A stretch of DNA of 64,000 nt from UBA1431 sp002329665 (GTDB taxonomy: Bacteria > Bacillota > Clostridia > Christensenellales > UBA1431). The translations under genes were made by a program, and so were the position numbers. Below are positions 26,821 to 34,468 of the stretch, piece after piece. The notes under the pieces are model-generated. The model was not told the origin of the DNA, did not search any database, and was given only the letters and a program-made list of their open reading frames with translations. The DNA lies in the NCBI GenBank assembly GCA_040772545.1, contig JAXGXY010000001.1, forward strand, positions 1-64,000, read 5' to 3'. How positions within the stretch are numbered: position 1 is the stretch's first letter; every line of letters begins with the position of its first letter.

Positions 26821-27777
26821 TTAACCCAGCCGCTCAAGGGCCCAGGCGGCCAGTTCCGCCGTGACCGGGTCTTCGTCTTTCGTCAGGGCTTGTACCGCGC
26901 GCCGGTGTTCCGCAAGGCCCTGGTTGGCTGTTAGTATGAGCGCCTGGTTGGTCAGGCGGTTGGCGCGAAGAAGGTTGTTCCCCACCAGAGTCCCGATACG
27001 CTTTTTTTGCGCCGGATCGCGCTTCAATATGGCGCCGAGTTCGAAGGCGGACACGACGTCTGCGGAGGCCGGCACCGGCGAAACGAAAGCCCGGTTGAGG
27101 GGGCAGGCGTTCTGGCAGGCTTCGCAGCCCAGGAGCGAAGTCATCTTCCCGCGTGAATCCTCGGGGAACGCGTTGATTTGGTACTGGTGGCGCAGGCACC
27201 GCCGGTAATCCCACGTCCCATCCCCGGCGAGCGCTTTTGTCGGGCAGGCTCTCGCGCACGCGCCGCAGCCGGTGCAGAGCGCGGGTCCGGGATCGGGCGC
27301 TTCGGCGTCGAACGCGTCGGTGAGGATCAGCGAAATGTGCGAATAACTCCCCAGCCCCGGCGTGACGAGCAGCTGGTGATAACCCCTCTGGCCGGCGCCG
27401 GCCAGGATGGCGGCGGCGCGGTGGGGGAGCCTGGCTGGGGCGAGCGCCTCTTGGCCGGTGGTTTCCTCTATGAACGAAGCGACGGCCCGTACCTTCGCGC
27501 GGGCCTGCTGCGAGAGCAGGTAGTAGGCTGGTATATGGCCGTACCCGCGGGGGAAGGCGGAAAACGGGCGGTATCCCGAGATGAGCACGACAACGGCCGT
27601 GACGGACGGCAGGAACAAGAAAGGGTCGGCCGAAAGCCTTTTCGCGCGGTGGTCCGCTCCTACGGCTTCCATTGCCGACTGCCAGCCGGTAAACTGCCGG
27701 GGGGGCATTGCATAAACCCGGTCGAATCCCTGCCCAAGCGCATGCTCCCGTATTTCATCAAAGCGTATCCCGGCCAT
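26821..27777 (-). CDS. QueG-like double-cluster 4Fe-4S protein (epoxyqueuosine reductase family)
   Basis: A 318-residue iron-sulfur protein. Two ferredoxin-type motifs are visible, CTGCGACARACP (CxxCxxCxxxCP) and CEACQNACP, plus a separate Cys in YRRCLRHQ. QueG reduces epoxyqueuosine to queuosine in tRNA using cobalamin. The C-terminal HEAT-like end (ALTKDEDPVTAELAAWALERL) also fits QueG. It is shorter than Bacillus QueG (386) and its N-terminal blocks are divergent, so the specific reaction is uncertain. It is convergent with the SRP RNA gene. Confidence 0.7.
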   Translation of the reverse strand: MAGIRFDEIREHALGQGFDRVYAMPPRQFTGWQSAMEAVGADHRAKRLSADPFLFLPSVTAVVVLISGYRPFSAFPRGYGHIPAYYLLSQQARAKVRAVASFIEETTGQEALAPARLPHRAAAILAGAGQRGYHQLLVTPGLGSYSHISLILTDAFDAEAPDPGPALCTGCGACARACPTKALAGDGTWDYRRCLRHQYQINAFPEDSRGKMTSLLGCEACQNACPLNRAFVSPVPASADVVSAFELGAILKRDPAQKKRIGTLVGNNLLRANRLTNQALILTANQGLAEHRRAVQALTKDEDPVTAELAAWALERLG

Positions 27778-27896
27778 TACGTCCCCCCGTTTCCAGATAA
27801 CAATAGCATAGCCTAACAGGCAAACGTTAGCAACACCTTGGGCAAAGCCGAGGGACCCGGCGCATCAAATTGCCTTTATTTCGCAACGGCGCGGCG

Positions 27897-27925
27897 TTTA
27901 CAAAGGCAATGGCGGCTGATAGAAT
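27897..27925 (+). promoter_or_regulatory. Sigma-A-like promoter of the phospholipase-like/ktrBA unit
   Basis: TTTACA (27897-27902), 17 nt, TAGAAT (27920-27925), 33 nt before the start at 27958. Confidence 0.6.
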
Positions 27926-27957
27926 ATAGTAACGAGCAGGAAGAGGAGAGACTGAGC

Positions 27958-28956
27958 TTGCCGGGAATGTACGCGCACCATGCTTTCGGGCTGCGTGCGC
28001 TGAAAGCTTCGGGCGCACAGGCGGAGCCGATGCCGGGCGCGCAGAGGGAGGCGTTTTTGCTGGGATGCCAGGGCCCTGACTTTTGCTATTATCATTTGAT
28101 ACGCCCCGGTGCGAAAGCCGACTGGGTGGGCCTTGCAAGGACCCTGCACAGCCGGGAGATCGGGCAAATGATGCAAGAAGGCCTCACACTGGCCGGAAAC
28201 GGAAACGACCGATCGGTGCGCGCGTATTTTCTCGGCTACCTTACCCACTATGCGCTGGACGCGTATGCACATCCCTACGTTTTTTACCACTGCTACAAGA
28301 AGAAATACCACCTGCGGTTCGAAGCGGCGATCGACGCGAAACTGATGGAGCGCGACGGATTCAATCCGTCTCGTTCGCCGCTCTACAGGCTTGTCGGCAA
28401 GGTGGATGCTAAGCAGAAAGAAGCGATAGCGGCGTTCTGGCAAGTACTGCTCAAAAAGGGGTACAATATAAATGTTGCCAAAAGCGACATTAAAAAAGTG
28501 CTTACCGCGATGCGCAGGGCTTTCAGGCTGACCGTCAGCCGTTTCGGGATCAAAAAGCGCGTGCTTGAGTTGGCCGCAGGCCACTGGGGCCTGAAAGACG
28601 ATTTGCGGGCGCTGTTTTACACCGAATCACAGGTAACGGACGGTGATTGTCTGAACGAAGGAAGGCGGACGTGGTCGCTTCCCTGGGACAAGGACCAGAG
28701 GCGGGACCTTTCGTACCCGATGATCGAGGAGCAGGCGCTGCGCTTTGCCGCCGGGTGCCTAGAAGCCGCGATAGCGTACTGGGGAGGGACCGGGACGCTT
28801 GCGGGGGCGCTTGAGCGTATCGGGAGGATGTCGATGCTCACCGGGGAGGACTGGCGCATGGAACATGAAACCTATTTAAACGTGTCCCGAAGGTTCTTTG
28901 CGGGTGGGTCGCCCGGCCAGGACGGAGAGGAGACAAATGCGCTATGGCAGCAGTAA
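27958..28956 (+). CDS. Zinc-dependent phospholipase C-like protein
   Basis: A 332-residue protein of the zinc-dependent phospholipase C-like family. His/Asp metal-ligand blocks are visible: YAHHAFG at the N-terminus, GCQGPDFCYYH, and YFLGYLTHYALDAYAHPYV, which carries the usual H-x3-D-x3-H pattern. No signal peptide is seen, so it is probably cytosolic. The TTG at 27958 lies 7 nt from GAGGAGAG and is preferred; the frame opens earlier, at 27838. It overlaps ktrB by 13 nt. The substrate is unknown. Confidence 0.75.
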   Translation: MPGMYAHHAFGLRALKASGAQAEPMPGAQREAFLLGCQGPDFCYYHLIRPGAKADWVGLARTLHSREIGQMMQEGLTLAGNGNDRSVRAYFLGYLTHYALDAYAHPYVFYHCYKKKYHLRFEAAIDAKLMERDGFNPSRSPLYRLVGKVDAKQKEAIAAFWQVLLKKGYNINVAKSDIKKVLTAMRRAFRLTVSRFGIKKRVLELAAGHWGLKDDLRALFYTESQVTDGDCLNEGRRTWSLPWDKDQRRDLSYPMIEEQALRFAAGCLEAAIAYWGGTGTLAGALERIGRMSMLTGEDWRMEHETYLNVSRRFFAGGSPGQDGEETNALWQQ

Positions 28957-30302
28957 AGGGCTTGAGGATCAACTCGACACAGAAGCTCGTGCTCGGCTAC
29001 CTTGCGGTCATTTTCATCGGCGCAGCGCTTTTGAGCCTCCCTGTCGCCACGCGCGACGGAAACAGCGTCGGGATGATAAACGCCCTTTTCACTTCGACTT
29101 CGGCCGTATGCGTCACCGGGCTCGTCACCGTAGATACAGGCACGACGTATTCGCTGTTCGGGCAGATCGTCATCCTGTTGCTCATCCAGACTGGCGGCCT
29201 GGGATTTATGACCATCGCCAGCCTCGCGTTTTTGCTGGTGAGGAAACGCATCACGCTGAGCGAGCGTTTGATCATCAAGGAATCGCTCAACCAGGACCGG
29301 ACAGCGGGCTTGGTCCGGCTGGTCAGAAGGGTCCTGCTGTTGACCTTCATCCTCGAAGGGGCTGGCCTGATCCTGCTTTCGACACGGTTCATCCCCTTTT
29401 ACGGAGTGGAGAAGGGGCTGTATTTCAGTTTGTTCCACGCGGTTTCGGCTTTCTGCAACGCGGGGTTCGACCTGATCGGGAACTTTCAGTCGCTTGCGCC
29501 CTTCCGCAACGACGCGGTCGTGAACTTCACGGTCATGGGGCTCATCGTGCTGGGCGGGCTGGGGTTCGTGGTGATCACCGACATCTGGCGCAAGCGGTCG
29601 CTCAAGAAGCTGGACCTGCATAGTAAGGCCGTCCTGAAGATGACCGCGATCCTGGTCCTCGCCGGGGCCGCGCTGTTCTATATCATGGAGTCCGGCAACC
29701 CGGCGACGCTGGGTGCGGACGACGTGAACGGCGCTTCGAGGGTGATGGGCGCCTTCTTCCAGTCGGTAACCGTCCGCACAGCCGGCTTTAACACGGTCGC
29801 CCAGCCGTCGATGGCGCTGGCTTCCAAGCTCGGGGTCATGCTGCTCATGTTCATAGGCGCGTCGCCCGCTTCGACCGGCGGCGGCATCAAGACGACTACG
29901 GCGTATGTGGTTTTCAAGACCGCGTTCGCGGTGATGCGGGGCCGCGACGAGGTGAACATGTTCGGCCGGCGCCTCGCGCGCGACGTCGTCATGCGGTCGG
30001 TGGGGATACTTACCCTGGCGTTCGCGATCGTGTTCGGTTCCAGCCTGGTGGTGTTGATCGCGGAAGCGGGGACGAACAAGCCGTTTCAAAGCATCGTATT
30101 CGAGGTGTTCTCGGCATTCGGCACCGTCGGCCTGTCCGACGGGATAACGCCGACGCTCGCGCCCCTGAGCAAGCTGATGATCATCATCACGATGTTTGCC
30201 GGCAGGTTAGGGCCGCTCACGCTCACGATGGCTTTTGCGCGCCGCCTCCACTCTGCGGCCGGAAAGATACGTTATCCGGAAGACAGGCTCATGGTGGGAT
30301 GA
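28944..30302 (+). CDS. ktrB: Potassium uptake channel subunit KtrB (TrkH/KtrB family)
   Basis: A 452-residue membrane protein with four M1-P-M2 repeats. Each selectivity-filter region is visible: SAVCVTGL, SAFCNAGF, VTVRTAGF and SAFGTVGL. It moves K+, commonly together with Na+, and is gated by the cytosolic KtrA ring. The intramembrane gate region lies around GASPASTGGGIKTTT. It overlaps the upstream gene by 13 nt and is followed by ktrA after about 20 nt. Confidence 0.94.
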   Translation: MAAVKGLRINSTQKLVLGYLAVIFIGAALLSLPVATRDGNSVGMINALFTSTSAVCVTGLVTVDTGTTYSLFGQIVILLLIQTGGLGFMTIASLAFLLVRKRITLSERLIIKESLNQDRTAGLVRLVRRVLLLTFILEGAGLILLSTRFIPFYGVEKGLYFSLFHAVSAFCNAGFDLIGNFQSLAPFRNDAVVNFTVMGLIVLGGLGFVVITDIWRKRSLKKLDLHSKAVLKMTAILVLAGAALFYIMESGNPATLGADDVNGASRVMGAFFQSVTVRTAGFNTVAQPSMALASKLGVMLLMFIGASPASTGGGIKTTTAYVVFKTAFAVMRGRDEVNMFGRRLARDVVMRSVGILTLAFAIVFGSSLVVLIAEAGTNKPFQSIVFEVFSAFGTVGLSDGITPTLAPLSKLMIIITMFAGRLGPLTLTMAFARRLHSAAGKIRYPEDRLMVG

Positions 30303-30320
30303 TTACTAAAAAGAGGGTTT

Positions 30321-30977
30321 ATGATGAAAAAACAGGTACTTGTGGTCGGTTTGGGAAGGTTCGGCACGAGCTTGGCAAAAACGCTTTCGATGCTGGGCTG
30401 CCAGGTGATGGCGATCGACTCGCGCCAGGAAAACGTCGAGGCGCTGGCAGACAACGTCACCCAGGCGCTGCAGATGGACGCCTCGGACGAACAGGCTTTC
30501 AAGCAGATCGGCGCAGGCAACTTCGACGTGGCCGTCGTGGCGACGGGGGGTGACCAGAACGCCAGCGTCATCGTCACGCTGATGTGCAAGGAGGTCGGCA
30601 TCCCGTTGGTGGTCGCGAAGGCCAACAGCGAGCTTCACGCGAAGATACTCTATAAGATCGGCGCCGACAAGGTCGTGTTCCCCGAACGCGACATGGGCGT
30701 CCGCGTCGCGCGGACGCTGTTTTCCCAGAGCGTGCTCGACCTGATCGAACTGACGGATGATTACTCCATCATCGAAATCAGGGCGCCGAAAAGCTGGGTG
30801 GGCAAATCGCTGGTCGACCTCGACCTGCGTTCGCGTTTCAACCTCAACGTCGTCGCGATCAAGACGAAAGAGGACGTGTTCACCGTCCCGGGCGGCACCG
30901 ACGTTTTCCAAGAAGGCGACGTCGTGGTGCTCATCGGAAACACGAGAAGCATCGAGCGCGTGGAAAAGATGGGATGA
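30321..30977 (+). CDS. ktrA: Potassium uptake regulator KtrA (RCK protein)
   Basis: A 218-residue cytosolic RCK protein forming an octameric ring on KtrB. The Rossmann motif GLGRFG (about residues 10-15) binds ATP/ADP or NAD. The RCK_N domain covers about 1-130, and RCK_C follows with SLVDLDLRSRFNLNVVAIK. ATG codons at 30321 and 30324; the second is 6 nt from AGAGGG and may be the real one. A terminator follows. Confidence 0.93.
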   Translation: MMKKQVLVVGLGRFGTSLAKTLSMLGCQVMAIDSRQENVEALADNVTQALQMDASDEQAFKQIGAGNFDVAVVATGGDQNASVIVTLMCKEVGIPLVVAKANSELHAKILYKIGADKVVFPERDMGVRVARTLFSQSVLDLIELTDDYSIIEIRAPKSWVGKSLVDLDLRSRFNLNVVAIKTKEDVFTVPGGTDVFQEGDVVVLIGNTRSIERVEKMG

Positions 30978-30994
30978 AACCCGAAAAATTTGCG

Positions 30995-31028
30995 CAAAAA
31001 CGCCGCGATCAAAGACCGGGCGTTTTTG
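30995..31028 (+). terminator. Intrinsic terminator of ktrA
   Basis: CAAAAACGCC (30995-31004) pairs with GGCGTTTTTG (31019-31028). The T run is inside the descending arm. Confidence 0.8.
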
Positions 31029-31333
31029 CATTAACAAGGAAACAATCCAGGGCGACGGGTAAATTGAACCTGCGTGGGACCTCTCCAGGAAATCAATCGT
31101 TTGTTGAGATTGCCAACCGTGTCTCAACGTTGAATTCCCGATCCCCGGCCACTCCCTGGCCGATGATCTGTTCACCGATCAAACGCAGCATTTTACGTTG
31201 GCTGTCCGAAGCCCGTTCGACGGATTGGATCCTTTGTTACTGTTAGTATTACTGGATTGTTAAACAATTATGTGCCTGCCGGCAGGAAAATTCCGCCATT
31301 TTTTGGCGTCTGGCGGGCGAGAGTTAAAAATTT

Positions 31334-31362
31334 TTGATGCGCGGTCCGAACTGTGGTATAAT
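31334..31362 (+). promoter_or_regulatory. Sigma-A promoter of tRNA-Ser
   Basis: TTGATG (31334-31339), 17 nt, TATAAT (31357-31362), 32 nt before the mature tRNA. Confidence 0.75.
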
Positions 31363-31394
31363 AGTCGAGCATGCGAAAACCTTATACGATATTT

Positions 31395-31486
31395 GGAGAG
31401 ATGGCTGAGCTGGTCTAAGGCGCACGACTGGAAATCGTGTGTGCGTTAATAGCGCACCGAGGGTTCGAATCCCTCTCTCTCCGCCA
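31395..31486 (+). tRNA. tRNA-Ser (anticodon GGA), CCA encoded
   Basis: A 92-nt class II tRNA. The acceptor stem is GGAGAGA/TCTCTCC, the anticodon GGA is at 31430-31432, the long variable arm has TGCG/CGCA pairing, and the T arm is GAGGG-TTCGAAT-CCCTC followed by GCCA. It reads UCC and UCU. The 3' end faces the prophage integrase, so this gene is the probable integration target. Confidence 0.97.
31459..31486. other. Probable attL core in the tRNA-Ser 3' end
   Basis: Tyrosine integrases of temperate phages commonly recombine within the T arm and acceptor end of tRNA genes, and leave the gene intact. The integrase gene begins 110 bp away, convergent to the tRNA. The exact core cannot be fixed because attR is outside the window. 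Confidence 0.45.
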
Positions 31487-31488
31487 AA

Positions 31489-31528
31489 AACCCCCGTAAA
31501 CAGTACGTTTACGGGGGTTCTTATTTTT
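31489..31528 (+). terminator. Terminator of tRNA-Ser
   Basis: A perfect 13-bp stem, AACCCCCGTAAAC (31489-31501) with GTTTACGGGGGTT (31507-31519), then CTTATTTTT. Confidence 0.92.
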
Positions 31529-31565
31529 GTTCGATGAATTCGAATACCGGCCTCAACGTCCGAAA

Positions 31566-31584
31566 CGACACATTTTCGACACAT
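31566..31584. repeat. Paired CGACACAT repeats, possible integrase arm sites
   Basis: CGACACAT occurs at 31566-31573 and 31577-31584, 11 bp apart (one helical turn), between the tRNA and the integrase gene. This is where arm-type integrase sites are expected. Confidence 0.45.
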
Positions 31585-31596
31585 CGGAAAATTTAT

Positions 31597-32694
31597 TTAA
31601 GTAAGAAGCTTGGTGATTTCGGTGACAACGACCAGCTGCTGTTGGTCGCTCAGGTGGGTGTAGTGCTCGGTCATGGCTTCGGTGTTGTGGCCCACCCGCT
31701 GCATCACGTATTCCCGATCGACGCCAGCTTCCCGGAGAAGCGTCACGTGCGTGTGCCGGAGATCATGAAAGCGCATGTGCGGGAGGCCTGCGGCTTTTAA
31801 TGCGTTCTTGAAAACATTTGAAAAACTGCCCGGTTGGTAAGGCTCTCCGTTCGCCCAGGTGCAGACGTACTGGGAATCCACATACGCGTCTCCCAGGTCC
31901 AACTTGTGCTCCATCTGGGCTTTCCGATGGGTCCGCAGCGCTTCCATGACGAAATCCGGGCAAAGGATGTCTGATACCCTGCGGTCCGATTTCAGGGTTG
32001 TTTCAACGGTCTCTCCACCGGCCGTCGTGCGGTTGGTGTGAAGATGAATGATCTTCTTCCGAAAACTGATGTCTTCCCAACGAAGCCCCAGGACTTCCCC
32101 GCGGCGCATCCCAAGGCTCACGGCCAGCAGAACAGGAATGTATACTTCGCTGTCTTTCAGGGCTCCGAGCAGTTGCTTGACGCCGGCGGCGTTTAGGATC
32201 ACGGGCTGGAAGGTTTTTTTGATCTTCGGGAGTTCCACATACTGGGCTGGGTTGTAGGGTATGATCCTCAGCCCGGCTGCTTTTTGCAGGGCGCTGTATA
32301 AGACCCGATGCACGTACTTGATGGAGTTATGCGAGAGGTTCTTTTCCGACGCCAGCTTCGAGTAAAGCTCGTCCACTTGCACGGGAGTGAGGAGCGACAG
32401 TTTGACATTGCCAAGCTCAGGGATAATATGGTTTTCGATGTTGTTCTTATATCCGGAGTAGGAGGTGGCTTTGATCTCCATGGACTTTGCATCGAGCCAG
32501 TTGCGTAGCCAATCACGAAGCGCATAATCCTTCGCGGCGACACGTCCTTGGTCTTCGATGTGTTTGAGGTGTGCAGCCGCGTCCTTCTGCCGGTCGAACA
32601 GCCTTTTATGTTGTTTCCGCGTTCCGGATACCGGATCGGTGGTGTCGTACCTTAGTTCCCATTTGCCATTGTTCAGCTTTTTGATCGTGGCCAT
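31597..32694 (-). CDS. int: Phage tyrosine integrase
   Basis: A 365-residue site-specific recombinase of the Tn916/phage type. An N-terminal arm-binding domain (about 1-50, ATIKKLNNGKWELRYD) is followed by a SAM-like core-binding domain (about 60-160) and the catalytic domain with Arg in GMRRGEVLGLRWED, His-x-x-Arg in HDLRHTHVTLL, His in VGHNTEAM and Tyr in HYTHLSD. The ATG at 32694 lies 6-7 nt after GGGGGAG; an upstream ATG at 32718 is less likely. It faces tRNA-Ser and should drive integration and, with an excision factor, excision. Confidence 0.95.
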   Translation of the reverse strand: MATIKKLNNGKWELRYDTTDPVSGTRKQHKRLFDRQKDAAAHLKHIEDQGRVAAKDYALRDWLRNWLDAKSMEIKATSYSGYKNNIENHIIPELGNVKLSLLTPVQVDELYSKLASEKNLSHNSIKYVHRVLYSALQKAAGLRIIPYNPAQYVELPKIKKTFQPVILNAAGVKQLLGALKDSEVYIPVLLAVSLGMRRGEVLGLRWEDISFRKKIIHLHTNRTTAGGETVETTLKSDRRVSDILCPDFVMEALRTHRKAQMEHKLDLGDAYVDSQYVCTWANGEPYQPGSFSNVFKNALKAAGLPHMRFHDLRHTHVTLLREAGVDREYVMQRVGHNTEAMTEHYTHLSDQQQLVVVTEITKLLT

Positions 32695-32765
32695 CGAGGA
32701 CTCCCCCCATAGTTTCATCTTCTATATCAAGGATAATCCCTGTAAATAATTTTTGCAGTAATGAC

Positions 32766-32793
32766 TGACGCAATATAATCAACCGTTGCGTCA
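32766..32793 (-). terminator. Hairpin after the repressor gene
   Basis: TGACGCAA (32766-32773) and TTGCGTCA (32786-32793) form a perfect 8-bp inverted repeat, downstream of the repressor stop. T residues are sparse, so it may be a weak terminator or a protein site. Confidence 0.4.
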
Positions 32794-32827
32794 TGAAATG
32801 CGTTCTGATTTTTTGCAGATGAACTCC

Positions 32828-33427
32828 CTAAAACTTCCCCCTGAGTTCAACGACCTTCCCGTGTATGATAATGGGCAACTCCGCCATCTCTTTATATGTG
32901 AAGAATTTAGGTGAATAGGCCGTATTAAATGGAATAAGCGAAATGCCTTCTTCGTGTTTCGTTATTTTTTTGACTGTCGCATTGTAACCGTTCACATATA
33001 CGACCGCGACATCGCCACTTTCGACATCAGGCTGCCGGCGAACGATCACGACGTCGCCTTCTTTGATTCGCGGCTCCATGCTGTCGCCCTGGATCCTGAG
33101 AGCAAAGTATTCGCCACGGGCTGCAAGTTCTTCGGTGATCTCTTCGTAATCGATAATATCTTCAACAGCTTCGATAGGAACGCCGGCGGCAATCACGCCG
33201 AGAACGGGTATTTTTACGCCTTTGCGTTTAGTGGTAGCATCATCACTTCCCAGAATATAATCAATAGACACTTCAAAATATTCAGACATTTTTTTAAGAA
33301 CTGATATATCAGGTACAGTTCTATTTTTTTCCCATTGGCTTACAGCTGTCTGATGAACGTTTAATATTTCCGCTAGTTGTTTTTGGGATAATTCTCGATT
33401 TTTTCTCAGTACCTTTATTTGATTCAA
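32828..33427 (-). CDS. CI-like prophage repressor (XRE HTH plus S24 peptidase)
   Basis: A 199-residue repressor. An XRE helix-turn-helix (about 1-60, LSQKQLAEILNVHQTAVSQWE) is followed by a LexA/CI-type S24 domain. The Ala-Gly self-cleavage site lies in GVIAAGVP, Ser in GDSMEP and Lys in NATVKKI, so RecA-stimulated self-cleavage and SOS induction are expected. The TTG at 33427 has GGAAGGTG close upstream and is preferred to the TTG at 33445. It diverges from the Cro-like gene around three operators and should hold lysogeny. Confidence 0.92.
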   Translation of the reverse strand: MNQIKVLRKNRELSQKQLAEILNVHQTAVSQWEKNRTVPDISVLKKMSEYFEVSIDYILGSDDATTKRKGVKIPVLGVIAAGVPIEAVEDIIDYEEITEELAARGEYFALRIQGDSMEPRIKEGDVVIVRRQPDVESGDVAVVYVNGYNATVKKITKHEEGISLIPFNTAYSPKFFTYKEMAELPIIIHGKVVELRGKF

Positions 33428-33450
33428 AAAAACACCTTCCTTCAACCTCT

Positions 33451-33478
33451 AGTATAAGTATAGCTATTAATATATCAA
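33451..33478 (-). promoter_or_regulatory. Repressor promoter
   Basis: On the minus strand TTGATA (33478-33473), 16 nt, TATACT (33456-33451). Operator O1 overlaps the -10 box, which suggests autoregulation. Confidence 0.65.
33454..33468. promoter_or_regulatory. Operator O1 of the lysogeny switch
   Basis: ATAAG-N5-CTATT, one half-site imperfect relative to AATAG-N5-CTATT. It starts exactly 42 bp before O2 and overlaps the repressor -10 box. Confidence 0.55.
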
Positions 33479-33495
33479 TAAAATTTATAAAAAGT

Positions 33496-33510
33496 AATAG
33501 AATAACTATT
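33496..33510. promoter_or_regulatory. Operator O2 of the lysogeny switch
   Basis: AATAG-AATAA-CTATT, a perfect dyad. Its right end overlaps the -35 box of the rightward promoter. Confidence 0.7.
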
Positions 33511-33537
33511 GACTTTCACGGATAGCCATATTATTAT
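33509..33537 (+). promoter_or_regulatory. Rightward (early) promoter of the Cro-like gene
   Basis: TTGACT (33509-33514), 17 nt, TATTAT (33532-33537). O2 overlaps the -35 region, and O3 begins one base after the -10 box. Confidence 0.7.
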
Positions 33538-33552
33538 AATAGCGCAACTATT
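33538..33552. promoter_or_regulatory. Operator O3 of the lysogeny switch
   Basis: AATAG-CGCAA-CTATT, a perfect dyad starting exactly 42 bp after O2, at the expected transcript start of the Cro-like gene. Confidence 0.7.
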
Positions 33553-33579
33553 GATGCGTATGAAATGGAAGTGCTCAAT

Positions 33580-33771
33580 ATGATGGCTATTAAAAAATAC
33601 AGGGACAAAATTGGAATGTCGCAGCAAACGCTTGCTGAAAAATTGCATGTTACACAGGGCGCCGTTTCTCAATGGGAAGCTGGTAGAACCGTACCACAAA
33701 TTAGTAAATTGCGTGAACTTGCAAAAATTTTCGATTGCACCGTCGATGATCTGCTCAAAGAGTCAGCGTAA
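33580..33771 (+). CDS. Cro-like XRE helix-turn-helix protein
   Basis: A 63-residue single-domain regulator with helix-turn-helix MSQQTLAEKLHVTQGAVSQWE, very close in form to the DNA-binding domain of the divergent repressor, and an end (IFDCTVDDLLK) typical of small phage regulators. It probably binds the same operators and favours lytic growth. ATG codons at 33580 and 33583; GGAAGTG lies 6 nt before the first. Another in-frame ATG at 33565 is less likely. Confidence 0.85.
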   Translation: MMAIKKYRDKIGMSQQTLAEKLHVTQGAVSQWEAGRTVPQISKLRELAKIFDCTVDDLLKESA

Positions 33772-33839
33772 ATTTCTTACCCTTTTTCGTTTTCAGATAC
33801 TGTGAACGCTTTCAAATTTACCAGAAAGGAGGCCCTAAA

Positions 33840-33977
33840 ATGCTCATCTTCGTATTTCTGTTCCTGCTTGGGATCATAGCGGTACTGGTGTTGTACCTGG
33901 CCTACGCAGTATCCCGGCTAGGAAGAAAGCTCGATGATACCCTCAGAATCACCTGGGTAGACGAAAGAAAGGAGTGA
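33840..33977 (+). CDS. 45-residue single-helix membrane protein
   Basis: A small frame with an excellent ribosome site (AGAAAGGAGG, 6 nt before ATG). Residues 2-24 are strongly hydrophobic (LIFVFLFLLGIIAVLVLYL), followed by a charged tail (SRLGRKLDDTLRITWVDERKE). It is in the early operon just after the Cro-like gene. Family and role are unknown; superinfection exclusion is one possibility, without direct evidence. Confidence 0.7.
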   Translation: MLIFVFLFLLGIIAVLVLYLAYAVSRLGRKLDDTLRITWVDERKE

Positions 33978-33984
33978 TACCAAA

Positions 33985-34203
33985 GTGACTCAGGGCAAGA
34001 CGATGAACCTGACACAAGCCGCAAAATACATTGGCCTGAGCACGACGGCATTGCGGGAGTACATGGAACAGGGCAAGCTCAGACACCTCCGACACCACAC
34101 CCGGAAGATCATCATCAAGGCAAAATGGTTAGACGAGCTGGTGGAACGCCTGGCTGACGAGACCATGGACAGGTTACATGCGGAGAAGGAGGTAAATAGG
34201 TGA
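33985..34203 (+). CDS. Excisionase/MerR-like small DNA-binding protein
   Basis: A 72-residue protein with a helix_turn_helix_17-type motif (MNLTQAAKYIGLSTTALREYM, then a wing RHLRHHTRKIIIKAKWLDELVERL). Such proteins act as excisionases or DNA-bending factors in prophages. The GTG at 33985 follows GGAG at about 10 nt; an ATG at 34003 is the alternative and would give 66 residues. Its stop overlaps the next start (GTGA). Confidence 0.75.
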   Translation: MTQGKTMNLTQAAKYIGLSTTALREYMEQGKLRHLRHHTRKIIIKAKWLDELVERLADETMDRLHAEKEVNR

Positions 34204-34367
34204 AAGCGAAATGCAGAACCTGCGGAAAATATTGGAATATCAGCTTATTTCAACAGTTCCCGCACAAGGGATATGAATGCCCGGTTTGTGAACGGAAAAG
34301 AAAGTGGCGTGAATGGTACGGTCCTAGGAAGAGGATGCGTGATTCAGCAGGGGGCGTATTACTATGA
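34200..34367 (+). CDS. 55-residue zinc-ribbon protein
   Basis: A small basic protein with two Cys pairs, CRTC near the N-terminus and CPVC about 22 residues later, the spacing of a zinc ribbon. The start is a GTG overlapping the preceding TGA, and the stop overlaps the next ATG (ATGA), giving a tightly coupled string of small early genes. The role is unknown. Confidence 0.6.
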   Translation: MKAKCRTCGKYWNISLFQQFPHKGYECPVCERKRKWREWYGPRKRMRDSAGGVLL

Positions 34368-34468
34368 CGCAGCGGGAATTGCAGTCGGCGATCCGCTGGG
34401 GCGTACTGTGGGCGATCGTGATGCCTGTAGCGTATTTCGTTGGATGGGTGGTAGTTTGCAGTGGTTGA
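34364..34468 (+). CDS. 34-residue membrane microprotein
   Basis: It starts at an ATG overlapping the stop of the zinc-ribbon gene. One hydrophobic helix (about residues 12-31, WGVLWAIVMPVAYFVGWVVV) follows a short polar start. The overlap architecture is the main support. The role is unknown. Confidence 0.45.
   Translation: MTQRELQSAIRWGVLWAIVMPVAYFVGWVVVCSG

Larger units (their letters stand above)
30978..31394. other. 417-bp gene-free stretch between ktrA and tRNA-Ser
   Basis: It contains the ktrA terminator (30995-31028), a 12-bp palindrome CCTGCCGGCAGG (31275-31286), a small hairpin GCCA/TGGC near 31295-31306 and the tRNA promoter (31334-31362). A 47-codon open frame on the minus strand (about 31256-31115) has no ribosome site and is not called. 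Confidence 0.6.

Noticed and set aside
31115..31256. 47-codon minus-strand frame before tRNA-Ser
   Set aside because: No start with a ribosome site, no family, and flanking stop codons. Probably chance.
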